Origin: Neobacillus drentensis
GTDB lineage: Bacteria > Bacillota > Bacilli > Bacillales > Cytobacillaceae
Length of the DNA: 64,000 nucleotides
Direction of reading: 5' to 3'
Assembly: GCF_021560175.1 (NCBI RefSeq)
Contig: NZ_CP091110.1
Coordinates: 3,214,001 to 3,278,000, forward strand
Under the pieces are notes generated by a model. That model was not told the origin of the DNA. It did no database searches and saw only the letters and a program-made list of their open reading frames with translations. The position numbers and the translations under genes are program-made. Below are positions 51,995 through 60,126 of the stretch, one piece after another (positions within the stretch are counted from its first letter, which is position 1; the number at the start of each line of letters is the position of its first letter).

Positions 51995-52138
51995 ATGAAG
52001 TTTGTAAAAAATTTTTTTAAAATTGTATTTGGTTCTAATTTAGTTGTATTTATTGCTTTAATTTTTCTTCCTGCATTTATCGTTGCGGATCAAGTGGATT
52101 TGTTTGAGCGAATCGTTTCCTATATCTCAGAAATTTAA
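51995..52138 (+). CDS. small single-helix membrane protein
   Basis: 47 residues from ATG 51995 (AAGGAATTGGT upstream). Basic head KFVKNFFKIVFGS, a membrane helix NLVVFIALIFLPAFIVA and an acidic tail DQVDLFERIVSYISEI. No known family. Ribosome site and N-in topology by the positive-inside rule make it a credible gene. Confidence 0.55.
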   Translation: MKFVKNFFKIVFGSNLVVFIALIFLPAFIVADQVDLFERIVSYISEI

Positions 52139-52233
52139 AGTTGTTCCGAAATTGGTGCTTTTGAGTGTACGAAGTAAAAGAGAATGGGGTCAGGTTTGAT
52201 AAAAACAAACCCCTTATCTTCTCCAATTATATA

Positions 52234-52443
52234 TAAAGGCAAGTTGGTAACTTCGTCTCCTTCATAATAAATCACATCAAAAACCCAATATTGTATCCTG
52301 TGATTTGATTTATTGGATTGAAAACTTTCCATTGCCGCCTCAAATTCAGGCTTTCCATCTTAATCTGGTACAATCAGTTCCCCACCCAAAATAGTCCCAT
52401 CTGGAATATTGGAATAGTCTCTATATTTATGGGAATGCTTTAT
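52234..52443 (-). pseudogene. LigD/ATP-dependent DNA ligase fragment
   Basis: Reads KHSHKYRDYSNIPDGTILGG, ELIVPD, stop, DGKPEFEAAMESFQSNKSNH, RIQYWVFDVIYYEGDEVTNL, PL. This is the adenylation core after the active Lys of the LigD ligase of bacterial end-joining: IPDGTILxGELI and VFDVIYYEG are its signatures. A TAA replaces one residue after VPD, and both ends of the gene are missing (LigD is about 600 residues). No ku gene is near. Clearly dead. Confidence 0.8.
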
Positions 52444-52471
52444 TGAGATACAATTTTCTACATTGTCCATG

Positions 52472-52508
52472 GACTTTCAAAAGCCTGGTGGAAATTCCAC
52501 CAGGCTTT
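52472..52508. terminator. hairpin terminator
   Basis: AAAAGCCTGGTGG-aaatt-CCACCAGGCTTTTT; works on both strands. A second hairpin, ACAGAGCACTTctGCACTCTGT-like, lies at 52531-52552. Confidence 0.7.
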
Positions 52509-52708
52509 TTACCACTCATAATAAAAAACAGAGCACTTCTGCACTCTGTTAAATAGATAAAAAGATTTGAATAGAAATATTTCACATCAGCTGCTTCTTT
52601 TACTCTATCCTTGAAATCTATATACGTATACCAATCACATTTCACAACATTGATATAAACAGCCGCAGGTGTACTTGTAATACTTATCTATTCAATAATA
52701 CAAATAAT

Positions 52709-52984
52709 TTACATACTGTTTGATTTATTTAAAACGATCCCTGAAATCATAGATTTAGCAAGCTTTATAAGTTCTGTGGTTTTACCATAAGAGATTGATG
52801 TGCGATAAGAAGTTTCATCTTCCCATTCCGCATCGACTATAATCAATGTATCATTAAGGGATATTTCAACATTAAAATAATTACATAGGACAAGGTTATT
52901 CGATAACTCATTCAATACTGTAAGTAATTCATCAAAATGACTATACTTCGCTATTAAACTACTGTGCAATCTAAAATTCCCCAT
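52709..52984 (-). CDS. hypothetical protein
   Basis: 91 residues from ATG 52984 (AGGGGG 5 bp upstream). Mixed alpha-beta: NFRLHSSLIAKYSHFDELLT, VEISLNDTLIIVDAEWEDET, TTELIKLAKSMISGIVLN. No signal or membrane helix. Not recognised. The neighbour at 53034 is on the same strand with a 49-bp gap, so they may be one unit. Confidence 0.6.
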   Translation of the reverse strand: MGNFRLHSSLIAKYSHFDELLTVLNELSNNLVLCNYFNVEISLNDTLIIVDAEWEDETSYRTSISYGKTTELIKLAKSMISGIVLNKSNSM

Positions 52985-53033
52985 AAATCCCCCTTTATAC
53001 ATTTGACATAGTGTACAGATCATAGTGTCTTAT

Positions 53034-53216
53034 TTAGACTACATCTTTATAATCTTCAGACTTAGTTGTCGTTATTCCTCTCTCATTCATTGCAGAAAGA
53101 ATCAAGTCTATTTCATGAAACATCGCCTTAGTTAATATGCCTCTTTCGATATTTTTGTTTATCTCATTATAAAAATCAATTAATACTTCATTAGGCAATT
53201 TTTCATATAGATTCAT
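53034..53216 (-). CDS. hypothetical 60-residue helical protein
   Basis: ATG 53216 after AGGTGT. Almost all helix: LYEKLPNEVLIDFYNEINKN, IERGILTKAMFHEIDLILSA, then polar tail. Length and charge recall small Bacillus sporulation-associated proteins, but I cannot name a family. Confidence 0.6.
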   Translation of the reverse strand: MNLYEKLPNEVLIDFYNEINKNIERGILTKAMFHEIDLILSAMNERGITTTKSEDYKDVV

Positions 53217-53577
53217 AAGTTACACCTACTTTTGTAATAGACAGAAAATTTAATATTATTATAAAGCGAAAAGAGAGCGTTTTCAATTAGTTCTTTAATT
53301 TCTCATAAATATTTAATGTTTAATGAACAAATATCCAATATATAAGGAGGCATTGTTCAAAAGAAAAAGACTCGGCAAGATACCGAATCTTTTTAGTAGG
53401 GGTTTGTTTAAAAGGCTTGCAAGTTGTCCTAGTTGCAAATTTATCATACTGGTTAATTTTGAACAAACTATGAACAAAGTATTACATTACATTTAATTAT
53501 TTTAGGATAATAGTGAGTCGACTTTTTTCTTAATGAAGTAATCCTTTTCTTTTCAACTACCTAGCAGATTTAAATAA
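53217..53577. other. 361-bp intergenic region
   Basis: Contains an AAAAAGACTCGG/CCGAATCTTTTT hairpin (53364-53395) and otherwise nothing recognisable. Confidence 0.5.
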
Positions 53578-54467
53578 CTAATTTTGATAGTAAGGATTTA
53601 AGTGAATAGGTACCTCTTCAATATTATCATGTTTTTTCATTAGCTCTTGTTTGATTTCTCTCGTAAGATCATGTCCTCTTTAATGGTTTTCTCGTGATCG
53701 ATTGAAATTCTAAGGTCCACTAATACATAGTGGCCATGCTCCCTTGCTCTAATCTTATCGATGCGTTTAACATCTGGAAATGATGAAATAATCGAACGGT
53801 AGTCCAACATTATTTCAGTATCTATGTTCCTTTCAAGTAAAATATCAAAAGATTCTTTAAGCATTTCAATTGCGATTTTAAAAACTAATATAGCAACCAC
53901 AATACTGGCAATTTTATCGCCATAAAGGAGAACGTGAACATTAAGTTTATCCCCAATGATGGATAGGATTACCCCTCCTGCAGCTGCTATCGATGCCACA
54001 ATATCCGCTTTATGATCGAATGCAATGGCCTCAATTGCTTTACTACTGTGGACCTTGGCAACCTTTAATGAATACCTATATAGAAACTCTTTTAAACCAT
54101 AAGAGACAATTGATATCCACATCGCAAGTATATTTGGTGCAGAGATAGGATGAAAAAGTCCAACAATTCCCTCATAGACCACGTAAAAGGATACGATAAG
54201 TAATACGATCCCAACTATTCCTGAAACAATTACTTCTGCTTTTCCATGGCCATAAGGATGCTCCTTATCTGCAGGTTTATTCGCTATTTTTATAACTAAG
54301 AGAACTATTACTGAAGCAAAAACATCGGCGGCTGAATGGATGCCATCAGCAAATACTGCATCACTTTTCTCGTAATAGCCGACAATTAATTTCCCGAAGG
54401 TTAGAAGTATATTACTTATTACGCTTATCCAAGCAACTTTTTTTGCTAGTGATTCCCTAGTACCCAT
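53578..54467 (-). pseudogene. CDF metal exporter with 3' frameshift
   Basis: ATG 54467 (AGGAGG upstream) opens a good CDF transporter: six helices, VFADGIHSAADVFAS, HPYGHGKAEV, IAFDHKADIVAS and the start of the cytoplasmic domain DVKRIDKIRAREHGHYVLVD. The reading ends early at 53640 (275 codons). Removing a repeated GA in CGAGAGAAATC (about 53656-53666) restores EIKQELMKKHDNIEEVPIHL, NPYYQN, stop at 53578, the normal CDF end. So a 2-bp insertion truncates the last third of the C-terminal domain; transport helices are intact, so partial function is possible. Confidence 0.8.
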
Positions 54468-54616
54468 TTTTGTTACCTCCTAAAAAAGACACTTTTGTAT
54501 CTTATCAAATGGAAATTGAGTGAGTCTAGAGAAAATTATTGAACTGAACTATCAGTTTATCAGTTATATAACAGTTTAATAGAGAACAAACAATGTTGCA
54601 TTTAGGAAAAATAAAT

Positions 54617-54646
54617 AACCAACCTAATATTCTAGGTTGGTTTCGT
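54617..54646 (-). terminator. terminator after ymaF
   Basis: AACCAACCTA-atattc-TAGGTTGGTT, T-rich on the minus strand. Confidence 0.65.
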
Positions 54647-54656
54647 TTAAGAATTT

Positions 54657-54995
54657 TTATTTATTACCTGGAGCAGGTTGGTCAACTCCTTTTACGTGAT
54701 GCCGATGTTGATCGTTTTCAGTAGTATAAAAATCATAATAATGTACATGCATACCATTTCCAACTGGTATAGCAGGTCCCGAATACGCCTTATAATGATG
54801 GGTATGACCGTCTTCAAACATTACATAACCTTCTGTGTAATGAATATGGTTTCCATCCTGGGTTTGGATTGGAGGAGAAGTGACATCTAAACATTGATGA
54901 ACATGACCATCCGCCACCGAAGTATAATCCACTGATCCATGAGTATGATGTGGTACAAAACCGTTTACAAAATCATCTTTCCCTACCTTCGCCAT
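54657..54995 (-). CDS. ymaF: YmaF family His-rich protein
   Basis: 112 residues from ATG 54995 (GGGGAG 9 bp upstream; the GTG at 55025 lies before it). Five H-x-H/HH units repeat along the chain: VPHHTHGSVDYTSVADGHVH, GNHIHYTEGYVMFEDGHTHH, GMHVHYYDFYTTENDQHRHH. These suggest metal binding on repeated beta units. YmaF is of unknown role. A small ORF without a normal start lies directly upstream on the same strand. Confidence 0.85.
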   Translation of the reverse strand: MAKVGKDDFVNGFVPHHTHGSVDYTSVADGHVHQCLDVTSPPIQTQDGNHIHYTEGYVMFEDGHTHHYKAYSGPAIPVGNGMHVHYYDFYTTENDQHRHHVKGVDQPAPGNK

Positions 54996-55011
54996 TTGCA
55001 CACTCTCCCCG

Positions 55012-55170
55012 CTAAGGTTTTTCACTCATTTTCTTTTTATTTAACCTGTCTTCAATATCGTTCAAGAACAATTGTTCAGTTGCCGCAAATGATTCGGGTG
55101 CAACTAACATCTGATTAATCTGATCCAAGCTTATATGACCAGTAAGATTAGTCTGATCCTTCTTTTTTAT
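55012..55170 (-). CDS. possible 52-residue ORF with ATA start before ymaF
   Basis: A strong AAGGAGGG lies before ATA at 55170, which opens KKKDQTNLTGHISLDQINQM, LVAPESFAATEQLFLNDIED, RLNKKKMSEKP and stops 16 bp before ymaF. The protein looks real but ATA is an extremely rare start; ATG at 55113 inside the frame gives only 33 residues. Either a non-standard start or a start codon lost by mutation. Confidence 0.35.
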   Translation of the reverse strand: MKKKDQTNLTGHISLDQINQMLVAPESFAATEQLFLNDIEDRLNKKKMSEKP

Positions 55171-55350
55171 CCCTCCTTTACTCCCATCTATACCATGTTA
55201 TTTGTTTTATTTTTGAATTATGTTATTACACAAAATGGCTTTATTAATTACATGAAAGGAAATTGAAGTAACCGACTTGCAGGAATATATCACTAGGATT
55301 TCGATATAATTTAGTTCCTTTTCCTTATTGATAATCATATCAGATTATTT

Positions 55351-55388
55351 GATAATGATAATCAATATCAATGATAGTCGTTATCATT
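55351..55388 (+). promoter_or_regulatory. overlapping Fur boxes before the DoxX gene
   Basis: GATAATGATAATCAATATC (55351-55369) matches the classical 19-bp Fur box at 18 positions. AATGATAGTCGTTATCATT (55370-55388) is a second palindrome in direct continuation. A third, TTGATAATCATATCA, is at 55328-55342. The array covers the expected promoter and leader. Confidence 0.8.
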
Positions 55389-55406
55389 TACTTGGGAGGT
55401 TTTATT

Positions 55407-55928
55407 ATGTTTATTCAATTATTAAAGGAAAATAGCAAAGTATCTCTGTTACTTACTGTTCTTAGACTTTATCTTGGGTGGCAGTGGTTACATGCTGGTT
55501 GGGGAAAAATTTCTAGCGGAAAATTTGATGCAAGTGGCTTTCTTTATGGAGCAGTAAAAAACATGTCTGGTGAACACCCTTCTGTTCAACCTTGGTGGGG
55601 GAAATTTCTAAAAGAGGTTGCAATTCCATACGTGGATCTATTTAATGTCATGGTTCCTTGGGGAGAGTTATTCGTGGGTCTTGGATTAATTTTAGGATTT
55701 TTTACTTCATTTTCTATATTAATGAGTCTTACTATGAACTTTGCTTATATGTTATCAGGAACAACAAGTACCAATCCCCAAATGGTTTTATTAGGGATGT
55801 TTATTCTTGTGGCAGGTTTCAATGCTAGCAAAATCGGATTGGATCGCTGGATTATTCCATTATTAAATAAAATGATATTTAGTAAAGTAAATACTGAACA
55901 ATTGTCTCAAAGTGCTCCTAGAACATAG
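55407..55928 (+). CDS. DoxX family membrane protein
   Basis: 173 residues from ATG 55407 (GGGAGG upstream; ATG 55371 lies inside the Fur array). Four membrane helices: TVLRLYLGWQWLHAGWGKIS is the DoxX marker, then VPWGELFVGLGLILGFFTSF and ASKIGLDRWIIPLL. Bacillus CatD/YfiD-like DoxX proteins act in thiol and redox stress at the membrane. Control by Fur suggests an iron-limited or peroxide-linked role. Hairpin after it near 55953-55985. Confidence 0.87.
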   Translation: MFIQLLKENSKVSLLLTVLRLYLGWQWLHAGWGKISSGKFDASGFLYGAVKNMSGEHPSVQPWWGKFLKEVAIPYVDLFNVMVPWGELFVGLGLILGFFTSFSILMSLTMNFAYMLSGTTSTNPQMVLLGMFILVAGFNASKIGLDRWIIPLLNKMIFSKVNTEQLSQSAPRT

Positions 55929-56164
55929 AGTACGAATGTACATAAAATAAAAGCATGAGGACCCCGAATCCCCATGCTTCGTTTACGTTAAAATTACATC
56001 TTCTTTTAACCATTTTATATAGTTACTTTTTTTAATGTTGTATTTATCTCCTTTGTATGTTTCGAACAATAATTGTTACAAATGACCATAGTTAAAAAAA
56101 ATTAACATGATTATATTTGGTTACTTTATTTTCACTCTGGTATATATGGTAACTCAAGGTTTTA

Positions 56165-56346
56165 GGATTATTAATTACATGTGTCTCCACATATGATTTT
56201 AGTCCTTCATCTCCATACTCTCTTCAGACACCAGACTGCTTAACTCCTCCAAAAGGAAAACGGACATCAAGACCTTGAACCGCTGCTGTGCTAATCATAG
56301 TTGTCCCTGCTTCAATTCTACGTCCAACTTTGATTGCATGTTCTTC
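56165..56346 (-). pseudogene. aldehyde dehydrogenase C-terminal fragment
   Basis: Reads EEHAIKVGRRIEAGTTMIST, AAVQGLDVRFPFGGVKQSGV, stop, REYGDEGLKSYVETHVINN. The FPFGGVKxSGxGREYGxEGL pattern is the aldehyde dehydrogenase C-terminus; a GGA Gly codon is now TGA. The first four-fifths of the gene is absent. Confidence 0.8.
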
Positions 56347-56479
56347 CTCTCCTATTATCTTCCACCACTAATGACATTCTTCTTCCTTTCTTTATTCCTC
56401 TTTCAAGTAAAATATGATTGGTTATGTAAAAGTGTGGACGCATATATGAAAAATTGGATGTGGTAAATGAAAAATAACA

Positions 56480-56512
56480 AGGACAGATTAAACTAATCTG
56501 TCCTTGTTCCGT
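56480..56512. terminator. hairpin terminator
   Basis: AAGGACAGATTA-aac-TAATCTGTCCTT, near 56479-56508, then GTT; no intact gene directly before it. Confidence 0.5.
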
Positions 56513-56605
56513 AAAATTTTAATATCTTATTCTGATTTTCAGTCATATCAATACCTTTTACATTTACAAATTAAAAGAACCCTCAAAGATGCTATTCAAA
56601 CGTCT

Positions 56606-56890
56606 TTAGGGTTTTGGTGAGTCAATCCTCTTACCATCTTTTGTTGGATTTTTGACATAATATAACGCTGTACACAATCTTGCTTCGATATATTCCAAAG
56701 GATTGTGAATGACAATTTCACCATCGATTCTTTCTTGTTCCATTTTGGCAAACATTGATAAAGCCCTGGCGGTTAAATCTAAAGCCCTTTTTAACCTATA
56801 AGTGTCATTATCATAATCTCTGTCATTTGCGTGACATGAAATTTCATCTGCTATTCTAATGATTTCCTTAAGTCCTTGATAGTTGGTCAA
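56606..56890 (-). CDS. hypothetical 94-residue helical protein
   Basis: TTG 56890 with GGGAGG 8 bp upstream (GTG at 56899 overlaps that site). All-helical soluble protein: GLKEIIRIADEISCHANDRD, YRLKRALDLTARALSMFAKM and IHNPLEYIEARLCTALYYVK. Not recognised. A poly-T hairpin at 56580-56615 may terminate it. Confidence 0.6.
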   Translation of the reverse strand: MTNYQGLKEIIRIADEISCHANDRDYDNDTYRLKRALDLTARALSMFAKMEQERIDGEIVIHNPLEYIEARLCTALYYVKNPTKDGKRIDSPKP

Positions 56891-57060
56891 TTTAACCACC
56901 TCCCAATAAATATTATTAAATTGTGATTTACTTTATTACTACTTATTCTTCATAGCTTGGCTCACCATTTTTTGAAACCCTGATAAGTGGCCTTTATTTG
57001 TTTTATAATCATCCAATTTTTGACTTTTCATTTAGGCGAATAATCGAATTTTCTAAATGG

Positions 57061-57091
57061 ATGATATTTGTCCAAACGATTCTTGTCTTAG
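57061..57091 (+). promoter_or_regulatory. TTGTCCAA motif before YjcZ 2-3
   Basis: ATGATATTTGTCCAAACGAT then TCTTGTCT, matching 59348-59377 in 25 of about 28 positions and 51813-51847 in part. An ACATAG element follows about 19 bp downstream in both, possibly a mother-cell sigma factor -10. Confidence 0.5.
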
Positions 57092-57145
57092 TAAATATAC
57101 ATAGAGTGATATAAATTTCTTACAATCTTATAGGTGGTGAAAAAT

Positions 57146-57274
57146 ATGGGCTACGGTTACGGATGTGGCTTTGGCGGCTTCGGTTATGGAGGATTTTACG
57201 GCGGCAGTTCTTTTGTTTTAATCGTAGTATTGTTCATCCTTCTTATCATTGTAGGGACTGCTTTCATCTATTAA
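57146..57274 (+). CDS. YjcZ-type sporulation micro-protein 2
   Basis: 42 residues from ATG 57146 (AGGTGGTGA upstream). A Gly/Tyr/Phe head, [20 protein letters not shown], precedes the family helix [18 protein letters not shown]. Head repeats and the single helix are the YjcZ mark. It lies 31 bp before copy 3. Made in sporulation by family knowledge. Confidence 0.9.
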   Translation: MGYGYGCGFGGFGYGGFYGGSSFVLIVVLFILLIIVGTAFIY

Positions 57275-57305
57275 TATTGCTTAAAAGTAAGTGAAGGTGT
57301 TATAA

Positions 57306-57398
57306 ATGAGCGACGGCGGATATGGAAATTCATTTGCCTTAATCGTAGTATTATTCATTCTTCTCATCATTGTGGGAACATCTTTTGTGTTCTACTAA
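57306..57398 (+). CDS. YjcZ-type sporulation micro-protein 3
   Basis: 30 residues from ATG 57306 (GTGAAGGTG upstream). Short head SDGGYGN and helix [18 protein letters not shown]. Operon with copy 2; the pair (long Gly-rich then short form) is repeated at 59436/59630, a duplicated two-gene unit. Terminator at 57413-57447. Confidence 0.88.
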   Translation: MSDGGYGNSFALIVVLFILLIIVGTSFVFY

Positions 57399-57750
57399 TA
57401 AATGATTAAGAAACCGAATGACATTCATTCGGTTTCTTTTTTTGCACATTTTGAATAAGGAGGGAATAATCCTTTCCAAAAAAAAGGGGAAAGTATACAT
57501 TATTGTAAGCAACTAGACGGCCATATTTATTTACCCTTGGAAGAAGAAGGGAACGGAAACCTTCTTCTTTAATGGGGATATAACAGTCCTCTGTGTAACA
57601 AAGGGATTTCTTGTTAGATGATTGCTTTCAATTTGAAATGGATGGAACACCACCGACAGATGCTTAGCAAGTTCTTAGAGAGTATGGTGATAAAATGAAA
57701 AAAGAAGCCATTTGTGATTATTTTAATAAGTATCACAAATGGCATTCTCT
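57399..57750. other. 352-bp intergenic region
   Basis: AGAAACCGAATGaCATTCATTCGGTTTCTTTTTTT terminator at 57409-57443. Around 57620-57700 a reading (DCFQFEMDGTPPTDA, stop, QVLREYGDKMKKE) looks like a gene scrap but I cannot place it. The DUF1259 pseudogene's hairpin starts at 57706. Confidence 0.5.
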
Positions 57751-57752
57751 TT
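57706..57752 (-). terminator. terminator of the DUF1259 pseudogene
   Basis: GCCATTTGTGAT...TATCACAAATGGC, then T-rich on the minus strand. Same length and place as that of the intact operon (GCCAGTTGTGAT...ATCACAACTGGC) with a compensated base-pair change. Confidence 0.8.
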
Positions 57753-58344
57753 AGAGTAGGCCTGCTTCCCTTACGGCTGCAATACTATTTCTAGCAAACT
57801 CTTCCGCAGACATGCCAACATTCTCCCAATGGATATACAATAAACGTGGTTTTTCAAAAAGCCAATGGTTATGAAAGGCCGTTACAATAAGACCTCTTTT
57901 CCGTAATGCAGCAATAAATCGATTGAGTTCCCTTTGGAGAACAACCGATTCACCAAGGTTTAGACCATTATTTTCAAAGGATAACATAAACTGAAGTGCC
58001 AGCGGTGAACGTGTGCGTCGGCCTAAAATAGTAGCATTAATATTTCGAAGACGCATTACAGTACAAACAGGTACTGCTGCAATAACTTTTCCTCCGATAA
58101 TATCTGCCAGTCATTGGCATGTTGAAGCAGTTATATCCCTAACATCCCCCCGATCAGTACTTGTCATTTGTTCGCTCGACTCATGCCCCATATGGTTTGA
58201 ACTAGATTCAATGTTTGAATGATGCCCAGTCGTTCTGGAAATGGATTCAGATTCTACAATCATCTCATTTCTCTCGAAAGAGCTTGATTCGGTATCACGA
58301 TTTACAAATCTAAACCAATTTTCAAAAACTTCTCGTCTTTCCAT
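57751..58344 (-). pseudogene. DUF1259 protein, copy 3, with one nonsense codon
   Basis: From ATG 58344 the frame is exactly 198 codons, the length of intact copy 2 at 16009, with no insertion or deletion. Codon 78 (58113-58111) is TGA where copy 2 has CGA: ...ITASTCQ-stop-LADIIGGKV. After it the core is intact (RLRNINATILGRRT, LIVTAFHNHWLFEKPRLLYI, HWENVG). The ribosome site is poor. Either recent decay or, less likely, readthrough. Divergence at many other codons shows an old duplication. Confidence 0.85.
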
Positions 58345-58752
58345 AACCGATATGGTTCCCAGCAATCCTCTTCTAATATTTTAAAATGTATTTTTTCATT
58401 TGATGTTAATTAAATCGTCAATATGTTTAATAAGTACCTCAAAAAAGTCCTCATAGCCTCAATGCCTAATAAGTCATTTTCATTAAGTATATATATTGGG
58501 GTTTCTCCATAGATTTAGCTTTATTTAAAGGGGATTCTATAACTGCCCACTCACCATCACTCCAGATTGCAGTTTGAAAAAAATTCCTTCAACAATAATT
58601 TCACGAAAAGCAGCTCTTTGTAATTCATTGCCATTATCCAATTTTGGCTCTCCAGCAGAGCTTGGTTAATATCCCTTTTATTCCATATGAGTATATAACT
58701 ATTTACACAAAAAGAAAAAAGCCTTTTATAAGGCTTTTTTCGAGAATTTAAA
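58345..58752. other. 408-bp intergenic region with possible gene scraps
   Basis: On the minus strand 58560-58400, FQTAIWSDGEWAVIESPL and, one frame over, GETPIYILNENDLLGIEAMR read like pieces of a frameshifted gene. I cannot assign a family. A terminator, AAAAAGCCTTTTATAAGGCTTTTTT, lies at 58717-58741. Confidence 0.4.
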
Positions 58753-58848
58753 TTAGTAAAAACAGGTTGCTCCAACGATAATTAATAAGATAAATAGTAT
58801 AACGATTAAGGCAAAGCCACCACCTGCGAAGCCTACACCATCGGACAT
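58753..58848 (-). CDS. YjcZ-type sporulation micro-protein 4
   Basis: 31 residues from ATG 58848 (AGAGGTTATGTAT upstream). SDGVGFAGGG head and helix [18 protein letters not shown]. Same family as the other five; the Ile and Cys replacements make it the most diverged. Followed by the hairpin at 58717-58741. Confidence 0.85.
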   Translation of the reverse strand: MSDGVGFAGGGFALIVILFILLIIVGATCFY

Positions 58849-59435
58849 ATACATAACCTCTCTTCAGCTGTTACCTATAAAATATATAAAATACCAAAAA
58901 GGGGATGGCCATTAACTTCAATTAATGCCCTTTTCCAAAGGGTGTCTTCCCTGTGCCCTGCTTAGTGTAGTCCTTTATTAAGTCGAAAGGTTTAATAAAT
59001 ACAAAAAATCTTTACAAGGGGCTTCCTGTGATTGCGACTACCTTTGACAAGTCTATGTGCTAAGCAAGACTATGGCTTTTCGGCTACACTCTAGGCTATG
59101 CATCATTTTAACTTGAGTACCCAATCGGTTAAGCCTTATTTGGAGGAATATTTTTAGAACAGACCAAGAAATTTATTCGTTAAAAAATCAGCCCTTGTCC
59201 AGCTCATTTTATTATCTTGTACATATAATATGATTACACCGCCAGCTACCAGACATATATATTACCTCTTTGGATATAAGAAACGTTTGCCTATAAAGCA
59301 AACGTTTCTTTGCATTTATAGGCATGTCGTACCTTTTGCTTTTCAATATGATATTTGTCCAAGCAATTCTTGTCTTTTGAAATATGATACATAGCGAAAG
59401 GTTTATTTCGAACAAAATAACAGGTGGTGATAAGT
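58849..59435. other. 587-bp intergenic region with a YjcZ remnant
   Basis: On the minus strand ATG 59256 with AGAGGTAATATAT begins MSGSWRC as in YjcZ genes, but the family helix is gone and it stops after 14 codons. GCAAACGTTTCTT/AAGAAACGTTTGC hairpin near 59278-59310. Right end carries the 59348 motif. The rest is blank. Confidence 0.5.
59348..59377 (+). promoter_or_regulatory. TTGTCCAA motif before YjcZ 5-6
   Basis: ATGATATTTGTCCAAGCAAT then TCTTGTCT; near-identical to 57061-57091. ACATAG follows at 59389. Confidence 0.5.
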
Positions 59436-59576
59436 ATGTTTGGATACGGAGGATTCGGAGGCTGCGGCGGTTTTGGCTACGGTGGTGGTTTTGGCTACGG
59501 CGGAGGCAGTACATTTGTTTTAATCGTTGTACTGTTTATCCTTTTAATTATTGTTGGTACTGCTTTTGTTTTTTAA
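59436..59576 (+). CDS. YjcZ-type sporulation micro-protein 5
   Basis: 46 residues from ATG 59436 (AGGTGGTGA upstream). Gly/Tyr/Phe head of 27 residues ([20 protein letters not shown]) and helix [18 protein letters not shown]. The longest head in the set. First gene of a second long-short YjcZ pair. Confidence 0.9.
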   Translation: MFGYGGFGGCGGFGYGGGFGYGGGSTFVLIVVLFILLIIVGTAFVF

Positions 59577-59629
59577 TAAACCAATACACGTTCAAGCGGA
59601 AAGAATGATTAAGGTTGGAGGTGAAATAA

Positions 59630-59716
59630 ATGGACGGATTAGGAAGTAGTTTTGCGTTAATCGTAGTATTGTTCATCCTTCTTATCATCGTTGGTACATC
59701 ATTTGTGTTCTACTAA
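59630..59716 (+). CDS. YjcZ-type sporulation micro-protein 6
   Basis: 28 residues from ATG 59630 (GGTTGGAGGTG upstream). Short head MDGLGSS and helix [18 protein letters not shown], identical over the helix to copy 3. Second gene of the pair; a terminator, AAAAGGTCCctttatcGGACCTTTTTT, follows at 59738-59763. Confidence 0.88.
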   Translation: MDGLGSSFALIVVLFILLIIVGTSFVFY

Positions 59717-60126
59717 TAATAAGATGGATGGAACAGGAAAAGGTCCCTTTATCGGACCTTTTTTCGATTATCCATATTAGCATTATTAAAGTCGGTTTTC
59801 TTAGCATAGGAAATATCGGCTTTTTTGATATTGAAATTTCTTAGCGTATTTTTCGAGCATTTGGTTGTTCGGACCCCTTCTTTTACTAAATATCAAGAAA
59901 CAGCATGAAGGCAGCTTCTTCTTTAATATTACGGTTCAGGTAACAACATTTGAGGGTGACTATAAGTGTACTTCCCATCGTGCGATAAACAATAATCACC
60001 CTAGTTCATTGTAAAAGTTTTGCGTCTAGATTAGAACTTAGACATTTATAATTATTATTACTACTTGTTAGTGAAATTAGAGAAATACGGTTATTGTTGC
60101 TTCCCAATGCCTCTATCATAGAACTT
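59717..60126. other. 410-bp intergenic region
   Basis: After the YjcZ terminator I see no gene, RNA or clear promoter; AT-rich. Confidence 0.5.

Noticed and set aside
53353..53496. A 47-codon TTG ORF after AAGGAGG
   Set aside because: The ribosome site is only 2 bp from the start and the ORF runs through a terminator-like hairpin.
59212..59514. A 100-codon minus-strand reading over the YjcZ 5 promoter
   Set aside because: It is antisense to the Gly-rich YjcZ head and low in complexity.
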